Shown one piece after another: positions 1 through 6,912 of a DNA stretch of 33,859 bases. The first letter of the stretch is position 1. Each line of letters starts with the position of its first letter. Position numbers and translations under genes: made by a program. The DNA is from Micromonospora globispora (lineage in GTDB: Bacteria; Actinomycetota; Actinomycetes; Mycobacteriales; Micromonosporaceae), in the NCBI RefSeq assembly GCF_003857015.1, contig NZ_QGGF01000376.1, positions 1-33,859 on the forward strand, read 5' to 3'. The notes under the pieces are model-generated. The model saw only the letters and a list, made by a program, of their open reading frames with translations, searched no databases and was not told where the DNA came from.

Positions 1-29
1 CTCGCCGTCCGCTGACCCGCCGGGCGCCT

Positions 30-70
30 CACCCCCACCCGCGCAACCGGTTGGTCCGGTTTTGGGGGTG
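30..70. other. Compound inverted repeat upstream of secreted-protein gene
   Basis: An outer 8-bp stem (CACCCCCA at 30-37 with TGGGGGTG at 63-70) encloses an inner 6-bp stem (AACCGG at 45-50 with CCGGTT at 56-61) around a TTGGT loop. The 5' side carries seven extra bases between the stems. It may be the terminator of a gene left of the window or a leader structure for the gene at 167; no T-tract follows. Confidence 0.4.
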
Positions 71-120
71 GATTGCCAGCGCGTTCATAGGGTCCTGACG
101 GGGTTCCTTCAGGCACGGCC

Positions 121-135
121 GTCACTGTCGGTGAC
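121..135. promoter_or_regulatory. Palindrome, possible operator before the gene at 167
   Basis: GTCAC-TGTCG-GTGAC is an interrupted palindrome ending 31 bp before the start codon and abutting a second palindrome, TGACGTCA (132-139). The position suits an operator or the 5' leader. No matching regulator can be named from sequence, so this is only a candidate. Confidence 0.25.
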
Positions 136-166
136 GTCATCGCACCACCGACCAACTGGAGGACTG

Positions 167-631
167 ATGTCCCGCACGATCTCGAAGAAGCACCTGCTGG
201 CCGGTCTGGCCGCCGCGGGCGTGCTCGGCGTGGGGATCGCCGCTCCCACGGTGGCGTTCGCCGACGACAACGCGACGCCGAAGCCGAGCACCAGCAGCAG
301 CACCGACCAGGGGGGCACCGACCGGCAGCAGCAGCGGGCCGACCGGCAGGCCGCCTTCGCCGAGGAGTTGGCCAAGGAGCTGGGCGTCTCCACCGACAAG
401 GTGACCGCCGCCCTGGAGAAGATCCGCGAACAGCACCAGGCCGACCGGCCGGACCGGCCCTCGACCGAGGACCGGCAGGCGGACCTGAAGCAGCGGCTGG
501 ACCAGGCGGTCAAGGACGGCAAGCTCACCCAGGAGCAGGCCGACGCGATCACCAAGGCGGCCGAGGCCGGCGTCCTTCCGGGCCCCGGCGGCCACGGCCA
601 GCACGGCCCGGGCGGCATGGGCGACAAGTAA
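167..631 (+). CDS. Secreted small protein with Sec signal peptide
   Basis: 154 residues. A typical Sec signal peptide covers residues 1-32: a KK-containing n-region, a hydrophobic core of Ala/Gly/Leu/Val and a likely cut after AFA, before DDN. The mature part opens with a Ser/Thr/Pro/Gln linker, then two charged helical stretches (about residues 55-80 and 98-130) resembling the repeated 'ELGVSTDKV...L' and 'DGKLTQEQADAI' helices of actinobacterial exported proteins of unknown function. It ends in a Gly/His/Pro-rich tail (GPGGHGQHGPGG) that could bind metal. The start is fixed by the GGAGGA ribosome binding site at 158-163; an upstream in-frame ATG at 62 would bury the signal peptide. Two strong hairpins follow the stop. 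Function unknown; export is well supported. Confidence 0.85.
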   Translation: MSRTISKKHLLAGLAAAGVLGVGIAAPTVAFADDNATPKPSTSSSTDQGGTDRQQQRADRQAAFAEELAKELGVSTDKVTAALEKIREQHQADRPDRPSTEDRQADLKQRLDQAVKDGKLTQEQADAITKAAEAGVLPGPGGHGQHGPGGMGDK

Positions 632-636
632 TCCGA

Positions 637-664
637 TGGCCCCGCCGTCTCCGCGGCGGGGCCA
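637..664. terminator. First hairpin of tandem bidirectional terminator
   Basis: An 11-bp perfect stem (637-647 with 654-664, TGGCCCCGCCG/CGGCGGGGCCA) with a 6-nt loop lies just after the stop codon of the secreted-protein gene. There is no T-run, as is common in high-GC actinobacteria. Confidence 0.75.
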
Positions 665-674
665 CCCACCCCCC

Positions 675-705
675 GCAGGACCCCGCCGATCCGGCGGGGT
701 CCTGC
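675..705. terminator. Second hairpin of tandem bidirectional terminator
   Basis: A 14-bp perfect stem (675-688 with 692-705) closed by the 3-nt loop ATC. It lies between converging genes (plus-strand gene ending at 631, minus-strand VOC gene ending at 729), so it probably serves both. Confidence 0.8.
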
Positions 706-728
706 GCGTTCGATCCAGGTCGGGTCGA

Positions 729-1097
729 TCAGCCGGCCGACGGCGGGGTGAAGACGCCGAACCGGTTCCCGGACGGGTCGACCAGGTGCGCCAAGCTCAG
801 CCCGCTCGGCGTGGTGCGGAGCGGCACCACCACCTTGCCGCCGGCGGCCTCGGCCCGGCGGCAGGTCTCCGCCACGTCGGCCACCTCGGCGTAGAAGATC
901 GCGTAGGTCGGCGAGGTGCCGTCGGTGCCCCGGATCGCGCCGCCGATCCCCTGCTCCCCGCCGGCGGTGGTCTGCCGGTACGACCCGCCCGGCGCGCCCT
1001 GCTCCTCGAAGGTCCAGCCGAACAAGTCGCCGTAGAACTTCTCGGCCTCCGCCGGGCGGTCGGAGCCGATCTCGAACCAGGTGATGGGCGTGGACAT
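729..1097 (-). CDS. VOC (glyoxalase/bleomycin-resistance fold) family protein
   Basis: 122 residues, the usual size of a single-domain vicinal-oxygen-chelate protein. The N-terminus 'ITWFEIGSDRPAEAEKFYGDLFGW' pattern (first beta-strand, then helix with FY..LFGW) and the C-terminal 'LVDPSGNRFGVF' strand are the classic VOC half-repeats; most of the length is one beta-alpha-beta-beta-beta module pair. The family includes metal-dependent dioxygenases, isomerases and drug-binding proteins; the substrate here cannot be told. The start is supported by GGGAGG five bases before the ATG. It lies 98 bp downstream of the WYL regulator on the same strand, so that regulator probably controls it. Confidence 0.85.
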   Translation of the reverse strand: MSTPITWFEIGSDRPAEAEKFYGDLFGWTFEEQGAPGGSYRQTTAGGEQGIGGAIRGTDGTSPTYAIFYAEVADVAETCRRAEAAGGKVVVPLRTTPSGLSLAHLVDPSGNRFGVFTPPSAG

Positions 1098-1195
1098 GGT
1101 GCCTCCCGTTCATCCCGCCGGCCGGTCGGCCGGCGTCTCAGGTAGCAGCCTCGACCCGGTCCGCGACACCGCCCTGTCGGTGTTTTCCGACCAAC

Positions 1196-1741
1196 TCAGA
1201 CCAGGCTCAACCGGCTGATCACCCGGTCGGGGATGTCCAGATCGGCGGGGTCCAGCTCCCGGGTCACCACCTCGGCCAGCGGATGCACCGAGCGGATCCG
1301 GTCGGTGCGGAAGCAGCGCAGCTCGTCGCGGAGCCGGCACCAGGCCAGCAGGTACCAGTGGCGGGAGTTGCCGAGGTAGCCGAGCGGCTCGACATCACGG
1401 GACGAATCCGCGCCGGAACGGTCGGCGTACCGCAGACGGAGCACCCGCCGGGCGGCGACCGGCGTGCCGCCCAGCCGGTGCAGCGCCACCGCCATCGCCA
1501 CCGCCTCGCCGGCGGTCAGGTTGACCGGCGGCAGGGTGTGCGCGCGGTCGACCACGTAGCCGCCGGTGCGGCCCGGCTCGGCCCAGATCGGCACGCCCGA
1601 GGCCTGCAGGGCGGCGATGTCCCGCTCGATGGTCCGGGCGCTGACCTCGAAGCGCTGGGCCAGCCAGCGGGCGCTGCGCGGCCGCGGCGAGACGGCCCGC
1701 AGCTCCTCCACCAGGGCGTAGAGACGGTCGGTCCGGTTCAC
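1196..1741 (-). CDS. WYL-domain HTH transcriptional regulator (YafY type), internally shortened
   Basis: 181 residues. Residues 1-60 form an N-terminal HTH_11-type winged helix (DRLYALVEELR... RFEVSARTIERDIAAL), followed by 'TGGYVVDRAHTLPPVNLTAGEAVAM' typical of YafY regulators. The WYL-fold core appears as 'RRVLRLRYADRSG...VEPLGYLGNSRHWYLLAWCRLRDELRCFRTDRI'. Short YafY proteins I know are about 230 residues; here the linker jumps from 'LHRLGGTPV' straight to 'AARRVLRLRY', so roughly 45-50 residues seem missing while the frame is kept. The GTG start has no Shine-Dalgarno but a TAGCTT box 6 nt upstream, suggesting a leaderless mRNA. Probably regulates itself and the downstream VOC gene; whether the shortened protein folds is unknown. 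Confidence 0.8.
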   Translation of the reverse strand: MNRTDRLYALVEELRAVSPRPRSARWLAQRFEVSARTIERDIAALQASGVPIWAEPGRTGGYVVDRAHTLPPVNLTAGEAVAMAVALHRLGGTPVAARRVLRLRYADRSGADSSRDVEPLGYLGNSRHWYLLAWCRLRDELRCFRTDRIRSVHPLAEVVTRELDPADLDIPDRVISRLSLV

Positions 1742-1762
1742 CCCCGGAAGCTAATCCGGGGG
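1741..1762 (-). promoter_or_regulatory. Leaderless promoter -10 box inside a palindrome (WYL gene; also after glnA2-type gene)
   Basis: A perfect 8-bp inverted repeat (CCCCCGGA 1741-1748, TCCGGGGG 1755-1762, loop AGCTAA) overlaps the -10 box TAGCTT (minus strand, 1748-1753) and reaches the first base of the WYL regulator start codon. The same repeat lies 11 bp past the stop of the upstream glutamine synthetase gene. It can thus be a terminator for that gene, an autoregulatory operator, or both. Confidence 0.55.
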
Positions 1763-1772
1763 TACGACAGGC

Positions 1773-3122
1773 CTAGAGCGACAGGTAACGCTGCCGCTCG
1801 TACGGGGTGACCTCGCGGCGGTACTGCTCCCACTCGGCGCGCTTGTTGCGCAGGAAGAAGTCGAAGACGTGCTCGCCGAGCACCTCGGCGACCAGCTCCG
1901 AGCCGGCCATCACGTCGATCGCCTCGGCCAGGTTCTCCGGCAGCGCCTCGTAGCCCATCGCCCGGCGCTCGGCGCTGCTCAGCGACCAGACGTCGTCCTC
2001 CGCGCCCGGGGGCAGCTCGTACCCCTCCTCGATGCCCTTGAGGCCGGCGCCGAGCATGACCGCGAAGGCCAGGTACGGGTTGGTCGCCGCGTCCAGCGAG
2101 CGGACCTCCACCCGGGCCGAGTTCGGCTTGCCGTACGCCGGCACCCGGACCAGGGCGGACCGGTTGAGGTGACCCCAGCAGACGTACGCCGGGCTCTCCG
2201 TGATCCGGTCCGGCAGTGCCTGCGGGAAGAGCCGCTTGTACGAGTTGACCCACTGGTTGGTGACCGCGGTGTACTCCCGGGCGTGCATCAGCAGGCCCGC
2301 GATGAACGACTTCGCCACCTTGGAGAGCTTCATCGGGTCGCCCGCGTCGTGGAACGCGTTGCGCTCCCCCTCGAAGAGCGACAGGTGGGTGTGCATGCCG
2401 CTGCCCGGCTGGTCGGTGAAGGGCTTCGGCATGAAGCTGGCCTGCACGCCGGTGGAGAGCGCCACCTCCTTCACCACGTGCCGGAAGGTCATGATGTTGT
2501 CGGCGGTGGTCAGCGCGTCGGCGTAGCGCAGGTCGATCTCCTGCTGGCCGGGGGCCACCTCGTGGTGGCTGAACTCCACCGAGATGCCGATCCGCTCCAG
2601 GGCGAGCACCGCCTGGCGGCGGAAGTCCCGGGCGACGGCGTGGGTGGTGTGCTCGAAGTAGCCGCCGGTGTCCACCGGGACCGGCACCGAGCCGTCCTGC
2701 GGGCCGTTCTCCAGCAGGAAGAACTCGATCTCCGGGTGGGTGTAGAAGGTGAAGCCCTTCTCGGCCGCCTTGGAGAGCGCCCGGCGCAGCACGTGCCGCG
2801 GGTCGGCCCAGGACGGGCCGCCGTCGGGGAGCAGGATGTCGCAGAACATCCGGGCGCTCTCGCCGCTGACCCCGCCCTCGAACGGGAAGACCTGGAACGT
2901 CGTCGGGTCGGGCATGGCGACCATGTCCGACTCGAAGACCCGGGCGAAGCCCTCGATCGCCGAGCCGTCGAAGCCGATGCCCTCCTCGAAGGCGGCCTCC
3001 AGCTCGGCGGGGGCCACCGAGACGCTCTTGAGCGTGCCCAGCACGTCGGTGAACCACAGCCGGACGAAGCGGATGTCCCGCTCTTCCAGCGTACGGAGGA
3101 CGAACTCCTGCTGACGGTCCAC
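1773..3122 (-). CDS. glnA2: Type I glutamine synthetase family protein, GlnA2 subgroup
   Basis: 449 residues from the preferred GTG at 3122. An upstream in-frame GTG at 3140 exists, but GAGGGG lies 5 nt before the 3122 start and homologues begin with this DRQQEFVL sequence. The beta-grasp N-domain (RFVRLWFTDVLG) is followed by the catalytic domain with ATP signature KPFTDQPGSGMHTHLSLF, the metal and glutamate ligands of 'HPEIEFFL' and 'HHEVAPGQQEIDLRY', and 'NRSALVRVP'. The family joins ammonia or an amine to glutamate with ATP. The C-terminal tyrosine region reads IEEGY and does not match the consensus adenylylation signature, so control by GlnE is doubtful. In Streptomyces coelicolor, GlnA2-group enzymes were reported as gamma-glutamylpolyamine synthetases, so glutamine synthesis is not assured. 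Divergent from nadE. Confidence 0.88.
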   Translation of the reverse strand: MDRQQEFVLRTLEERDIRFVRLWFTDVLGTLKSVSVAPAELEAAFEEGIGFDGSAIEGFARVFESDMVAMPDPTTFQVFPFEGGVSGESARMFCDILLPDGGPSWADPRHVLRRALSKAAEKGFTFYTHPEIEFFLLENGPQDGSVPVPVDTGGYFEHTTHAVARDFRRQAVLALERIGISVEFSHHEVAPGQQEIDLRYADALTTADNIMTFRHVVKEVALSTGVQASFMPKPFTDQPGSGMHTHLSLFEGERNAFHDAGDPMKLSKVAKSFIAGLLMHAREYTAVTNQWVNSYKRLFPQALPDRITESPAYVCWGHLNRSALVRVPAYGKPNSARVEVRSLDAATNPYLAFAVMLGAGLKGIEEGYELPPGAEDDVWSLSSAERRAMGYEALPENLAEAIDVMAGSELVAEVLGEHVFDFFLRNKRAEWEQYRREVTPYERQRYLSL

Positions 3123-3197
3123 TTCAACCCCTCGCGACACTGTTGTCCGTCACCGGTCGGGCCGGTGCGGCCTGACCGCCCAGTCTCCACCGGCCTC

Positions 3198-3213
3198 GTT
3201 ACGCCGACGTTAC
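3198..3213. promoter_or_regulatory. Possible GlnR-like half-site pair between glnA2-type gene and nadE
   Basis: GTTAC-n6-GTTAC on the plus strand (GTAAC-n6-GTAAC toward the glutamine synthetase gene) keeps the AC-n9-AC core of actinobacterial GlnR boxes, 76 bp before the 3122 start. The second half-site differs from the Streptomyces GAAAC form. Candidate only. Confidence 0.25.
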
Positions 3214-3353
3214 GCGACCGCCCGGCCGCCGTCCCGCCGTGTCCCGCCGCCCGAGCCCGGCCCGGCGGGCAGGCCCGGCCGCCCCTCCCGGGGTGGCTGG
3301 CGTCTCCCACGTCCGGCCATGTCAGCCCCGCGGAGCTGGGGCAAGATTAGGAC

Positions 3354-5117
3354 ATGCCCACCCTGCGTCTCGCCCTGTGCCAGGTCAACCCGACGGTCGG
3401 CGACATCGCCGGAAACGCGGACCTGGTTCGCCGCTGGACCCGCAAGGCCGCCGACGCCGGCGCCCAGCTCGCGCTCTTCCCGGAGCTGATGCTGACCGGG
3501 TACCCGGTCGAGGACCTGGTCTTCCGCCGCTCCTTCGTCGCCGCGTCGAGGGCCGCGCTGGAGCGGCTCGCCGCGGACCTCGCCGCCGACGGGCTCGGGG
3601 AGCTGCCGGTGATGGTCGGCTACCTGGACGCGGACGGCCCGCCGCAGGTCAGCGCCGATGCCGTGCCGGGCCGGGGTGCCCGCAACGCCGCCGCGCTGCT
3701 GCACCAGGGCGGGATCGTGGCCACCTACTTCAAGCACCACCTGCCCAACTACGGCGTCTTCGACGAGGACCGCTACTTTGTCCCCGGCGACATGCTGACC
3801 GTGGCCCGGATCGGCGGGGTGGACGTCGCGCTGACCATCTGCGAGGACCTCTGGCAGGCCGGCGGCCCGTTCGCGGTCGCCCGGCAGGCCGGGGTCGGCC
3901 TGGTGCTCAACATCAACGGCTCGCCGTACGAGCTGAACAAGGACGACGTCCGGCTGCCGCTGGTCCGCCGCCGGGCCGCCGAGGCCGGCGCCACCATCGC
4001 GTACGTCAACATGGTCGGCGGCCAGGACGAGCTGGTCTATGACGGCGACTCGATGATCGTCAGCGCCGAGGGGGCGCTGCTCGCCCGGGCGCCGCAATTC
4101 GTCGAGCACCTGCTGGTGCATGACGTGGAGCTGCCCCCGGCGAAGGAGCAGGTCGACCACGCCGAGGAGCTGGCCGACGGGATGCGGATCGTCCGGGCCA
4201 AGGTCAGCGACATCCTGCCGCCCGCCGCCACCGGCGGGATGGCGGCCGGCGGCATCATCGAGCCGGTCGCCGACGAGGCCGAGGTGTGGCAGGCGCTGGT
4301 GCTGGGCCTGCGCGACTACGTCAACAAGAACCGCTTCCCGTCGGTGGTGCTCGGCCTCTCCGGCGGCATCGACTCCGCGGTGTCGGCGACGATCGCGGTG
4401 GACGCGCTCGGCCCGGACCGGGTGGCCGGCGTGTCGCTGCCCAGCCAGCACTCCTCGGAGCATTCCCGGGCCGACGCCGAGGACCTGGCCAAGCGGACCG
4501 GCCTGAACTACCGGATCGAGCCGATCCAGCCCATGGTGGACACCTTCCTGGCCAACATGTCGCTGTCCGGGGTGACCGTGGAGAACCTCCAGGCCCGGGT
4601 GCGCGGCGTGATCCTGATGGCGCTGTCGAACCAGGAGGGCCACCTGGTCCTCACCACCGGCAACAAGAGCGAGCTGGCGGTCGGCTACTCCACCCTCTAC
4701 GGCGATTCGGTCGGCGGCTACAACCCGATCAAGGACGTCTGGAAGACCCTGGTCTGGCGGCTGGCCAAGTGGCGCAACGCCGACGCCGAGCGCCGGGGCG
4801 AGACGCCGCCCATCCCGGAAAGCTCGATCGGCAAGCCGCCGTCGGCGGAGCTGAGCCCGGGCCAGATGGACAGCGACACCCTGCCGGCGTACGACGTCCT
4901 CGACCCGATCCTGATCGGCTACGTCGACGGCGACCTGGGCCGGGAGGGGCTAATCGAGTCGGGGCACGATCCGGCGGTGGTCGACAAGGTACTGCGCATG
5001 GTGGACACCGCCGAGTACAAGCGACGGCAGTCCGCCCCGGGCACCAAGATCTCGATCAAGGCGTTCGGGCGGGACCGCCGGCTGCCCATCACCAACCGCT
5101 GGCGCGAGCACGGCTGA
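3354..5117 (+). CDS. nadE: Glutamine-dependent NAD+ synthetase
   Basis: 587 residues, normal for the two-domain enzyme that makes NAD+ from nicotinic acid adenine dinucleotide, ATP and glutamine in the cytosol. The N-terminal nitrilase-type glutaminase has the E-K-C triad: E44 ([10 protein letters not shown]), K127 ([10 protein letters not shown]) and C163 (TICEDLW). The C-terminal synthetase domain has the PP-loop SGGIDS at 336-341, then '[19 protein letters not shown]' and '[14 protein letters not shown]', which bind ATP and the dinucleotide. Nothing is missing. No clear Shine-Dalgarno precedes the ATG; a weak -10-like CAAGAT lies 6 nt upstream, so a leaderless mRNA is possible. panB follows after 125 bp on the same strand and may be co-transcribed. 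Confidence 0.96.
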   Translation: MPTLRLALCQVNPTVGDIAGNADLVRRWTRKAADAGAQLALFPELMLTGYPVEDLVFRRSFVAASRAALERLAADLAADGLGELPVMVGYLDADGPPQVSADAVPGRGARNAAALLHQGGIVATYFKHHLPNYGVFDEDRYFVPGDMLTVARIGGVDVALTICEDLWQAGGPFAVARQAGVGLVLNINGSPYELNKDDVRLPLVRRRAAEAGATIAYVNMVGGQDELVYDGDSMIVSAEGALLARAPQFVEHLLVHDVELPPAKEQVDHAEELADGMRIVRAKVSDILPPAATGGMAAGGIIEPVADEAEVWQALVLGLRDYVNKNRFPSVVLGLSGGIDSAVSATIAVDALGPDRVAGVSLPSQHSSEHSRADAEDLAKRTGLNYRIEPIQPMVDTFLANMSLSGVTVENLQARVRGVILMALSNQEGHLVLTTGNKSELAVGYSTLYGDSVGGYNPIKDVWKTLVWRLAKWRNADAERRGETPPIPESSIGKPPSAELSPGQMDSDTLPAYDVLDPILIGYVDGDLGREGLIESGHDPAVVDKVLRMVDTAEYKRRQSAPGTKISIKAFGRDRRLPITNRWREHG

Positions 5118-5242
5118 CCGCCGTCCGCCCTGGGCGCGGGAGTGAAATCCTGCACTCCGCCCTGCCGCAGGCCGGTCGTCCGGTGCGACGATCGCGGCGG
5201 AACCCGGGGACCGCAGAGGCGGCCTCGAGGAAGGAGAGAGTC

Positions 5243-6088
5243 ATGGTGGAGTCCACCCCGACCGAGGTGACCGCCCTCTACGGCGGGCCGGCCACCCGAC
5301 GGGTCCGCACCCGCGACCTGATCGCCGCCAAGGAGCGCGGCGAGCGCTGGGCGATGCTCACCTCGTACGACCAGTACACGGCCTCGATCTTCGATCAGGC
5401 GGGGATCCCGGTGCTGCTGGTCGGCGACTCGGCGGCGAACAACGTCTTCGGCTACGAGACCACCCTGCCGGTGACCGCCGAGGAGCTGCTCCCCCTGGTC
5501 CGGGCCGTGGTACGCGCGACCCGGCACTCGCTGATCGTCGGCGACCTGCCCTTCGGCTCGTACGAGGAGGGGCCGACGCAGGCGCTGCGGACCGCGGTGC
5601 GGTTCATGAAGGAGGGCGGCTGCCACGCGGTGAAGCTGGAGGGCGGCCGGCGCTGCGCCGCCCAGATCGAGGCGATCGTCGGGGCCGGCATCCCGGTGAT
5701 GGCGCACATCGGCTTCACCCCGCAGAGCGAGCACACCCTGGGCGGCTACCGGGTGCAGGGCCGAGGCGACACCGCCGAGGAGGTGATCGCCGACGCCCGC
5801 GCGGTGGCCGAGGCGGGCGCGTTCGCGGTGGTGCTGGAGATGGTGCCCGGCGAGGTGGCCAAGCGGATCACCGCGGAGCTGCGGATCCCGACCGTGGGCA
5901 TCGGCGCCGGCCCGGAGACCGACGCCCAGGTGCTGGTCTGGCAGGACATGGCCGGGCTGCGCACCGGCCGGGCGCCGCGCTTCGTGAAGCGCTACGCCGA
6001 CCTGGCGGGCGCGCTGACCGACGCCACCCGGCGGTTCGCCGAGGAGGTCCGCGGCGGCGAGTTCCCCGCCGCCGAGCACACCTTCTGA
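5243..6088 (+). CDS. panB: 3-methyl-2-oxobutanoate hydroxymethyltransferase
   Basis: 281 residues, usual for PanB, which moves a one-carbon unit from 5,10-methylene-tetrahydrofolate to 2-oxoisovalerate to give ketopantoate, the first committed step to pantothenate and CoA. The TIM-barrel markers are present: '[19 protein letters not shown]', metal-binding D62 in '[15 protein letters not shown]', 'GDLPFGSY', 'AVKLEGG', '[10 protein letters not shown]', the catalytic Glu in 'VVLEMVP', and '[19 protein letters not shown]'. The start is set by AAGGAGAG at 5231-5238; the reading frame stays open far upstream, overlapping nadE in another phase, but that part is not PanB. A strong bidirectional terminator follows. 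Confidence 0.96.
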   Translation: MVESTPTEVTALYGGPATRRVRTRDLIAAKERGERWAMLTSYDQYTASIFDQAGIPVLLVGDSAANNVFGYETTLPVTAEELLPLVRAVVRATRHSLIVGDLPFGSYEEGPTQALRTAVRFMKEGGCHAVKLEGGRRCAAQIEAIVGAGIPVMAHIGFTPQSEHTLGGYRVQGRGDTAEEVIADARAVAEAGAFAVVLEMVPGEVAKRITAELRIPTVGIGAGPETDAQVLVWQDMAGLRTGRAPRFVKRYADLAGALTDATRRFAEEVRGGEFPAAEHTF

Positions 6089-6093
6089 CCGAT

Positions 6094-6133
6094 ACGACGA
6101 AGGGCCCCCGCCGTGGCGGGGGCCCTTGGTCGT
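6094..6133. terminator. Bidirectional terminator between panB and npdG
   Basis: A 13-bp stem AAGGGCCCCCGCC/GGCGGGGGCCCTT (6100-6112 with 6115-6127), extended by ACGAC/GTCGT (6094-6098 with 6129-6133) after a single mismatch. It lies between two convergent genes with stops at 6088 and 6142. Confidence 0.88.
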
Positions 6134-6141
6134 GCCGTGGC

Positions 6142-6840
6142 TCAGAGGTCGGTGACCCGGATGCCGGCGTGCGCCTTGTAGCGCTTGTTGATTGCGATCA
6201 GGTTGGCGGTGAACGCCTCGATCTGGTGGGCGTTGCGCAGCCGACCGGCGTAGATCCCGCGCATGCCGGGGATCCGGGCGGCGAGCGCGGCGACCACGTT
6301 GACCAGCTCCCGGTCCTCGGTGCAGATCAGCACGTCGAGGTCGATCCGGTCGACCTCCGGGTCGGCCAGCAGCGGCGCGCTGACGTGGTTGAACGCGGCG
6401 CAGACCCGGGAGTCGGGCAGCAGCGCGGCGGCCTGCTGGACGGCGCTGCCCTCGGCGACCTGCAGGGCGTACGGCCCCTGCTTGTCGAAGCCGAGCGGGT
6501 TGACGCAGTCCACCACGATCTTGCCGGCGAGCGGCTCCGCCAGGGCGGCGACGGTGACGGCGTGCCCGTCCCACGGCACCGCGATGATCACCACGTCGCT
6601 GCGCCGGGCCACCTCGTCGTTGTCGGCCCCGGTCACGTCGACCCCGGCCGGCATCCCGGGCAGCGCGGCGATCTCGGCGGCGGCCTGCGCCGCCCGCTCG
6701 GCCGAACGGGAACCGATCAGCACGGTCTGCCCGGCCCGGGCGAACCGGTAGGCGAGACCCCGCCCCTGGTCGCCGGTCCCACCGATGATGCCGACGGTCA
6801 GCCCGGAGACGTCGGGCAGCGTGGTCGCGTCGTAAGCCAT
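6142..6840 (-). CDS. npdG: NADPH-dependent F420 reductase (F420:NADP oxidoreductase)
   Basis: 232 residues. An N-terminal Rossmann motif GGTGDQG (20-26) is followed by 'VLIGSRSAERA', whose Ser/Arg after the second strand fits binding of the NADPH 2'-phosphate, and by 'VVIIAVPWDGH', 'VVDCVNPLGFDKQGP' and the C-terminal 'RIPGMRGIYAGRLRNAHQIEAFTANLIAINKRYKAHAGIRVTDL', which closes the F420 site in this family. It transfers hydride between NADPH and coenzyme F420 in the cytosol and so links F420H2-dependent reductases to central metabolism. Start at 6840 (MAYDATTL), with AGGA 8 nt upstream; an in-frame start at 6894 would add 18 atypical residues. Last gene of a minus-strand run 9614-6142. Confidence 0.9.
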   Translation of the reverse strand: MAYDATTLPDVSGLTVGIIGGTGDQGRGLAYRFARAGQTVLIGSRSAERAAQAAAEIAALPGMPAGVDVTGADNDEVARRSDVVIIAVPWDGHAVTVAALAEPLAGKIVVDCVNPLGFDKQGPYALQVAEGSAVQQAAALLPDSRVCAAFNHVSAPLLADPEVDRIDLDVLICTEDRELVNVVAALAARIPGMRGIYAGRLRNAHQIEAFTANLIAINKRYKAHAGIRVTDL

Positions 6841-6912
6841 GGGGTCATCCTCGCAAAGGTGATCGGCCCGCAGCACGGCCGGGCGCTGTGACAAACCCCG
6901 CTGCGGCGCCGG

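Noticed and set aside
1869..3350. 493-codon plus-strand frame opposite the glutamine synthetase gene
   Set aside because: Antisense shadow; the minus strand has complete family motifs.
3210..6574. Long minus-strand frames opposite nadE and panB
   Set aside because: Low-complexity Arg/Gly/His-rich translations opposite genes with full catalytic motifs.
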